A stretch of DNA of 17,954 nucleotides, from NCBI GenBank assembly GCA_002733465.1, contig NVVT01000020.1, positions 32,147 through 50,100 of the forward strand. Reading direction: 5' to 3'. The translations under genes were made by a program, and so were the position numbers. Source of the DNA: Kangiella sp. (GTDB lineage: Bacteria > Pseudomonadota > Gammaproteobacteria > Enterobacterales > Kangiellaceae). Of the stretch, positions 13,599 through 17,954 are shown one piece after another. Position 1 is the first letter of the stretch; every line of letters begins with the position of its first letter. The notes beneath the pieces were generated by a model, which did no database searches, had not been told where the DNA came from, and was given only the letters and a program-made list of their open reading frames with translations.

Positions 13599-16262
13599 AT
13601 GATTATTAGAAGTAAGAAATATTTTTCTCTCACATTAATGGGACTTTGTACAAGCGTGATGTTTGCTTGTACTGAGCAAAGTAACCATAAATCAAGCACA
13701 GATGAACAAACCAAAACTCGCCAAATTGTAAAAGAGGACTCTTTACTACTTCACGTTGAATCACCCGATTGGCGTGATCAAATTATCTATTTTGTAATGA
13801 TTGATCGATTTCAAGATGGTGATAAAACGAATAATGATCAGGGTCATAATTTATATCGACCTACGGAAGAGCATTATTATAGCGGCGGTGATATACAAGG
13901 TATTATTGACCGTATTGATTATGTTAAAAATCTTGGTGCTACTACCATTTGGTTAACGCCTCCAAACGCTAATTTATGGTGGAGTAATAGTAGTCATGGG
14001 ACTGGTTACCATGGTTACTGGGCTAGAGATTTCAAGTCCGTTGACGAGCACTATGGCGATCTAGAAACGTATAAAAATTTATCTAGCCAATTACACAAAA
14101 ACGATATGTATTTAATCCAGGATGTGGTTCCCAATCATGTTGGACGATTTTTTGAATATCAAGGTCAATTCGACCCACTAAATACTGATTTGAATTTCAA
14201 GCTGATTTCCGGAAACCTACCAACCGAAAGACCCACACAATTTCCGTTCAACCAAATCGACCGTCATAACCCGAAAGATGAAAAAGCCCATATTTACCAT
14301 TGGACGCCTGAAATAACTGATTTTTATAACCAAAATCAAGAATACACTTATCAGCTCTCTGGGCTAAATGATCTGAACACATCTAATACTCAGGTTAGAG
14401 AGTCCTTAAAAGACTCTTTTGGCTATTGGATAAAAGAAGTCGGCGTTGATGCTTTTAGATTAGACACGGCTAAATTTATGGAACCTGAATTTCTAAATGA
14501 TTTTATCCATTCTGACAATGGCATCGTTGCTACAGCTAAACAAACAGGAAGAGATTCATTCCCTGTTTTTGGTGAAGTCTTTGAAACATCTCTTCCTTTT
14601 GAAGATAAAGCGGAGAGAAAAATTCAACGCTTCATTGGTACAGAAGCACAGCCAGGATTAAATGGGATTATTGGATTTCCACTTTATAAAACCGTCGAAA
14701 ATGTCTTTCGCTCCGGACAAGCAACGAGTGAAATAGGTTATCGGATAAAAAAACAAATGGAAATGTATGCCGACCCTTTTATGGTACTTAATTTTATCGA
14801 CAATCATGATGTTAAACGGTTTCAGTCTGCTGGAAATACTTCTACGGTTAAGCAAGCTATTGCTTTTATCATGACTGCCCCAGGTATCCCGGCTATTTAT
14901 CAAGGTGATGAACAAGAATTACTAGAAACTAGAGAAGCCATGTTCGCTGGTGGATTTCATGCAATAAAAGATAAATTTGATCAGCAATCTAACATGTATC
15001 AATTTATTCAAAATGTTTCTCAGGTTCGTAAAGCGCATAAGGTGTTAAGTCGCGGTCAGTTTGAAATACTAGCAGACAATAGTTCGGGTGCGGGAGTTTT
15101 AGCCTACAAACGCACCAGTAAAAATGATAACGCCGTTGTTCTATTTAATACCGCATCCAAACCGGTTCTTCTTTCTAACATGAATACAGGATTATCTAAG
15201 TCTGATGCTCTTTCGGTAATATTTAGTGATAATTTTGGTGAGAAAAAACTGTTTTCAGATGCTAGTCGATTAACAATGGTTTTACCACCTCGTTCAATTG
15301 CCATATTAAAACCAATAAAAAACAGTCAGCTTTCAAAGAACCATCAAAGCAAATTCAAAATCAGCATAGACGATCAAGTTGCAGGAAAAATGCTCACTGA
15401 GCATTATCGAATAAATGGAACATTTTCCCTACCTAACTACCCATTATTACTAATCGATAATGGAGAGATTGAATCTGCTATTTCAATGGTAACTGATGCA
15501 GATGGAAATTGGTTTGCCGACATCCATAATTCAGACTACGGAAAATTTGAACATTCAATGGTCGCCTTTGATCCAATCAGTCTGACTGCTAGCTTATCCG
15601 TTAAATTTACAACATCTAACCAAATGGCAGATATTCAATTAACACTAAAAGATCCGTTAGGTGATGATATCGGATCATCTAAAAACTATCGTAAGCCGAC
15701 TGATCCAGGATTTCGTCAACAAATGGATATTTCGCAAGTCGATATACTTGCCGGTGGTAAAACGCTTCAATTGACCATACACATGGCAGAGTTAAAAAGT
15801 GATTGGGTAGCCGCTAATTTATTTGATCATGTTGCCTTTACATTATTTTTTGATCTTCCGTTAACACAAGGATTAAACGTGTTGCCTAAACTCAATAGTC
15901 AAGCGCCAGAAGGTTTTGATTGGGACTATGGTCACCAGTTTTTTGGTTGGGGAAATAGCATGTTCGGAACCGATGGTGCCGATCTTAAACACTTTGGTTC
16001 AACGGAAGCGAAATCACCCACTTTAGTGGTCAATACAAACGAAAATAAGATAACCGTGACCTATGATGCAAACCAACTCGGAATTGAGTCATGGCTTGGT
16101 AGCAAAATATATATAACCACCTGGGACTTAAGCGGTGAAGGAGAATATCGCCCTTTATCGAAATCAGCTAGTCGGTGGGATTTTTCTAGTCCTAATGCTA
16201 ATGGCGCTTTTATCTTGGATGATATTGGCCCCATTTTATTAAAAATTAAAGATAACCATTAA
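13599..16262 (+). CDS. Lipoprotein GH13 amylase-family enzyme with C-terminal glucodextranase-C-like module
   Basis: 887 aa. Lipobox VMFAC, Cys24, then Thr (outer-membrane sorting expected). The GH13 barrel begins at DWRDQIIYFVMIDRF (57-71). Signature regions: I, DVVPNH (Asp175, Asn179, His180); II, DAFRLDTA with Arg287 and nucleophile Asp289; III, FGEVFE with acid/base Glu326; IV, DNHD with His403 and Asp404. A beta C-domain ends near 573. The last 310 residues are non-catalytic. Residues about 665-850 contain DPLGDDIGSSKNYRKPTDPGF (split here by a gap), then a Trp-rich strand pattern, like the DOMON-like C-terminal module of glucodextranases and some pullulanases (Pfam Glucodextran_C), thought to bind glucan. 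It likely makes maltooligosaccharides from starch or pullulan-like glucan. AAGGG lies about 7 nt before the ATG. GH14 begins 42 nt downstream. Confidence 0.9.
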   Translation: MIIRSKKYFSLTLMGLCTSVMFACTEQSNHKSSTDEQTKTRQIVKEDSLLLHVESPDWRDQIIYFVMIDRFQDGDKTNNDQGHNLYRPTEEHYYSGGDIQGIIDRIDYVKNLGATTIWLTPPNANLWWSNSSHGTGYHGYWARDFKSVDEHYGDLETYKNLSSQLHKNDMYLIQDVVPNHVGRFFEYQGQFDPLNTDLNFKLISGNLPTERPTQFPFNQIDRHNPKDEKAHIYHWTPEITDFYNQNQEYTYQLSGLNDLNTSNTQVRESLKDSFGYWIKEVGVDAFRLDTAKFMEPEFLNDFIHSDNGIVATAKQTGRDSFPVFGEVFETSLPFEDKAERKIQRFIGTEAQPGLNGIIGFPLYKTVENVFRSGQATSEIGYRIKKQMEMYADPFMVLNFIDNHDVKRFQSAGNTSTVKQAIAFIMTAPGIPAIYQGDEQELLETREAMFAGGFHAIKDKFDQQSNMYQFIQNVSQVRKAHKVLSRGQFEILADNSSGAGVLAYKRTSKNDNAVVLFNTASKPVLLSNMNTGLSKSDALSVIFSDNFGEKKLFSDASRLTMVLPPRSIAILKPIKNSQLSKNHQSKFKISIDDQVAGKMLTEHYRINGTFSLPNYPLLLIDNGEIESAISMVTDADGNWFADIHNSDYGKFEHSMVAFDPISLTASLSVKFTTSNQMADIQLTLKDPLGDDIGSSKNYRKPTDPGFRQQMDISQVDILAGGKTLQLTIHMAELKSDWVAANLFDHVAFTLFFDLPLTQGLNVLPKLNSQAPEGFDWDYGHQFFGWGNSMFGTDGADLKHFGSTEAKSPTLVVNTNENKITVTYDANQLGIESWLGSKIYITTWDLSGEGEYRPLSKSASRWDFSSPNANGAFILDDIGPILLKIKDNH

Positions 16263-16304
16263 CCATTTTTTAAATATTTAAGATCACAAAAATAGGCTAA
16301 AACA

Positions 16305-17777
16305 ATGTTAAGAATTTTATTTATATTAATAATATTTACAACGGCTTGTACAGAAAACAAAACGGACAAAAATCCAGGGCAACATGAGAAAAGAGATTTC
16401 TCTCAATTCAGCGCCAATGCAATGGCACCATTGGTGATGGAGAGCGATGCTGAATGGCAAGAGTTTGAAGAACAAATAACCATCGCAAAATCGATTGGTG
16501 TCAATGCTATTTCCGTCGATATTTGGTGGGGCCTAGTTGAAGCAAAAACAGATAATCAATTTGACTGGCAATATTACGATAAAATTTTTGCAATCATTCT
16601 TAAAGCCGAACTTCACATTGTACCTATTATGTCCGTACATCGTTGTGGTGGATATGAAGGTGATGCATGCAACTACCCAGTGCCAGATTGGATCTGGACA
16701 CATTTTGAAAGCAAAGGTATGACTAAAAGTGATTTAATGTTTAAGGGTGAAAATGGTGTCGAGAATGATGAGTTTGTTTCACTTTGGCAAGATGAGTTAA
16801 TTATTCCTCAATATGTCGAATTTATGGACGCGTTTAATAAACAATACCAACAGCATAGTGATAAGTTTGATGAGATTAATATTAGCCTTGGTCCCTCTGG
16901 AGAATTGCGTTATCCCGCATATAACCCCCGCGATGAGCGTTGCGCTTATCCAACCCGTGGTTGTTTTCAAGCGTACAGCAAACAAGCTATCCAAGACTTT
17001 CAAAAATATGCGATTGAAAAATATTCTAACTTAGATGCCGTTAGTGAAGCATGGCCCAGTCACACGAACTTTAAAAGCGTGTCAGAAATATTACCTCCTA
17101 TGAATTCTCCGATTGAAAAAGGTTACGCTGAGTCTTTTATTGCTAATAATCAGCATTTAGAAACCCAATACGGACGTGATTTCAGTGAATGGTATCACCA
17201 AGCATTAGTTGATCATGGTGAAAGAATGATAAGGGCGGCTATCCAAAGTTTTGATGGCGCGTTTTCTGATGTACCTATTGGCGTAAAACTAGCGGGTATT
17301 CATTGGTTGATGTCACCAAGAGCGCCTAGACCAAGAGCGACAGAAATTGCGGTTGGAACAATCTATGCGTCTGATCAACTAAACCAAAGAAGCTCTGGTT
17401 TTGGATATGGACGATTGATGAAAATGCTAGAAAGAGTTAACCAAGATCGATTAGTGTTTTTGCATTTCACCAATTTAGAGGGCGATGACTCCGATATTGT
17501 TGATGGCCGTCACACATACTCTATGGCAAAAACCTTGGTGAATAATGTTGCAACGGCAGCCACGGACAATAATGTACCACTTAAAGGTGAAAATGCAATG
17601 GGCCACGGCGTAGAAAGTGACCATGCTTGGGATAATATTGAACAGAGTTTTAAAAGAAATGAATTTTCTGGCATTACGGTTTTACGCGTCGAAAATATCA
17701 CTCGAAATAAAATCGGAAAATCCAGAATGAAAAAATTTATCGCTCAAAAAAAACAAGCCGTCGATTCAAATGAATAA
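16305..17777 (+). CDS. GH14 beta-amylase, probable lipoprotein
   Basis: 490 aa. Inverting exo-enzyme releasing beta-maltose from non-reducing ends of alpha-1,4-glucan. Diagnostic GH14 blocks are present: DIWWGLVE (72-79); HRCGGYEGD (112-120, plant form H-x-C-G-G-N-V-G-D with Asp120); EINISLGPSGELRYPAY (190-206) with proton donor Glu200; KLAGIHW (328-334), carrying the substrate-binding Lys and His; and LKGENAMG with general base Glu429. The N-terminus is a short lipoprotein-like signal ending FTTAC (Cys15); Thr at -3 is unusual, so anchoring is likely rather than certain. The next residue is Thr. No starch-binding module is appended. GH14 is best known from plants and Bacillus/Clostridium, so a Gram-negative lipoprotein form is notable. 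TAGG lies about 9 nt before the ATG. The stop overlaps the next gene by 8 nt. Confidence 0.93.
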   Translation: MLRILFILIIFTTACTENKTDKNPGQHEKRDFSQFSANAMAPLVMESDAEWQEFEEQITIAKSIGVNAISVDIWWGLVEAKTDNQFDWQYYDKIFAIILKAELHIVPIMSVHRCGGYEGDACNYPVPDWIWTHFESKGMTKSDLMFKGENGVENDEFVSLWQDELIIPQYVEFMDAFNKQYQQHSDKFDEINISLGPSGELRYPAYNPRDERCAYPTRGCFQAYSKQAIQDFQKYAIEKYSNLDAVSEAWPSHTNFKSVSEILPPMNSPIEKGYAESFIANNQHLETQYGRDFSEWYHQALVDHGERMIRAAIQSFDGAFSDVPIGVKLAGIHWLMSPRAPRPRATEIAVGTIYASDQLNQRSSGFGYGRLMKMLERVNQDRLVFLHFTNLEGDDSDIVDGRHTYSMAKTLVNNVATAATDNNVPLKGENAMGHGVESDHAWDNIEQSFKRNEFSGITVLRVENITRNKIGKSRMKKFIAQKKQAVDSNE

Positions 17778-17954
17778 AAAAGTCGTCATTGTAACTGGTG
17801 GTTCATCGGGTATCGGGCTAGAAACGGTTAGAACATTATTAGAAAATAATTTTGAAGTGGTTGCGATCGATTACAAATCATCAATAGAGCTTGAAGATTC
17901 ACGGGCAAGCTATTTTAATTGTGATCTCGAAGATATTGAACAAATTGAAAAAAT
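17770..17954 (+). CDS. SDR-family oxidoreductase, N-terminal fragment at window edge
   Basis: 61 codons visible, open to the right edge. It begins MNKKVVIVTGGSSGIGLETV: the classical SDR cofactor motif TGGSSGIG at residues 9-16, followed by a beta-2 strand ending AIDYKS, where an acidic residue favours NAD(H) binding. Catalytic residues lie beyond the window, so substrate is unknown. The ATG overlaps the GH14 stop by 8 nt (ATGAATAA), so it is translationally coupled and belongs to the amylolytic operon. A sugar or sugar-acid dehydrogenase acting on imported glucose or maltose would fit the context; that is inference. It is not obviously a copy of the other SDR at 4306-5097, which has TGASSGIG and a basic end to beta-2. 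Confidence 0.8.
   Translation, partial: MNKKVVIVTGGSSGIGLETVRTLLENNFEVVAIDYKSSIELEDSRASYFNCDLEDIEQIEK

Noticed and set aside
13499..13714. 71-codon minus-strand frame spanning the MFS/GH13 junction
   Set aside because: Overlaps two good plus-strand genes, no motif, no initiation signals.
1..17954. CRISPR array, prophage, toxin-antitoxin or defence system
   Set aside because: No spaced direct repeats, phage structural genes, or toxin-antitoxin gene pairs are visible; the accessory content is carbohydrate metabolism. The EEP protein was considered as a nuclease effector, but its signal peptide and neighbours argue against it.

Overview
The window looks like chromosome from a marine-type, AT-rich gammaproteobacterium. 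The GluRS is close to the E. coli protein throughout, gltX lies back to back with a tRNA-Val(UAC) gene as in E. coli (gltX/valU), and the adenine deaminase is of the Pseudomonas type. Genus cannot be fixed from the sequence; Alteromonadales, Cellvibrionales or Kangiellaceae-like groups would all fit.

Region 1 (1-4020) is housekeeping. On the minus strand, in order of transcription, are gltX, a type-2 adenine deaminase, and an OPA-family (GlpT/UhpT-like) organophosphate antiporter that runs off the left edge from a TTG start. A small GC-rich inverted-repeat element separates the last two. Divergent from gltX is a single tRNA-Val(UAC) with a strong promoter and a rho-independent terminator.

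Region 2 (4021-5362) holds an AT-rich gap and one minus-strand SDR oxidoreductase. A 9-bp-arm palindrome upstream of it overlaps its likely promoter.

Region 3 (5363-17954) is an alpha-glucan (starch/glycogen/maltodextrin) utilisation locus of two divergent operons around a 393-bp control region. The minus operon runs GH31 alpha-glucosidase/transglucosylase, GH13 amylase, esterase, EEP-superfamily hydrolase. The plus operon runs MFS glycoside transporter, GH13 amylase with a C-terminal glucodextranase-C-like module, GH14 beta-amylase, and an SDR cut by the window edge. Five of these products carry lipoprotein signals with no Asp after the Cys, which predicts outer-membrane anchoring; the EEP protein has an ordinary signal peptide. 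The likely logic is that anchored enzymes trim alpha-glucan to maltose or short oligomers, the MFS protein imports them, and the esterase and EEP hydrolase remove substituents (acyl, possibly phosphate).

The most unusual points are a GH14 beta-amylase as a Gram-negative lipoprotein, and an exported EEP hydrolase co-transcribed with amylases that could be a phosphatase for phosphorylated maltodextrins. No SusC/TonB receptor, SusD, regulator gene, or cytoplasmic maltose enzyme is present in the window.
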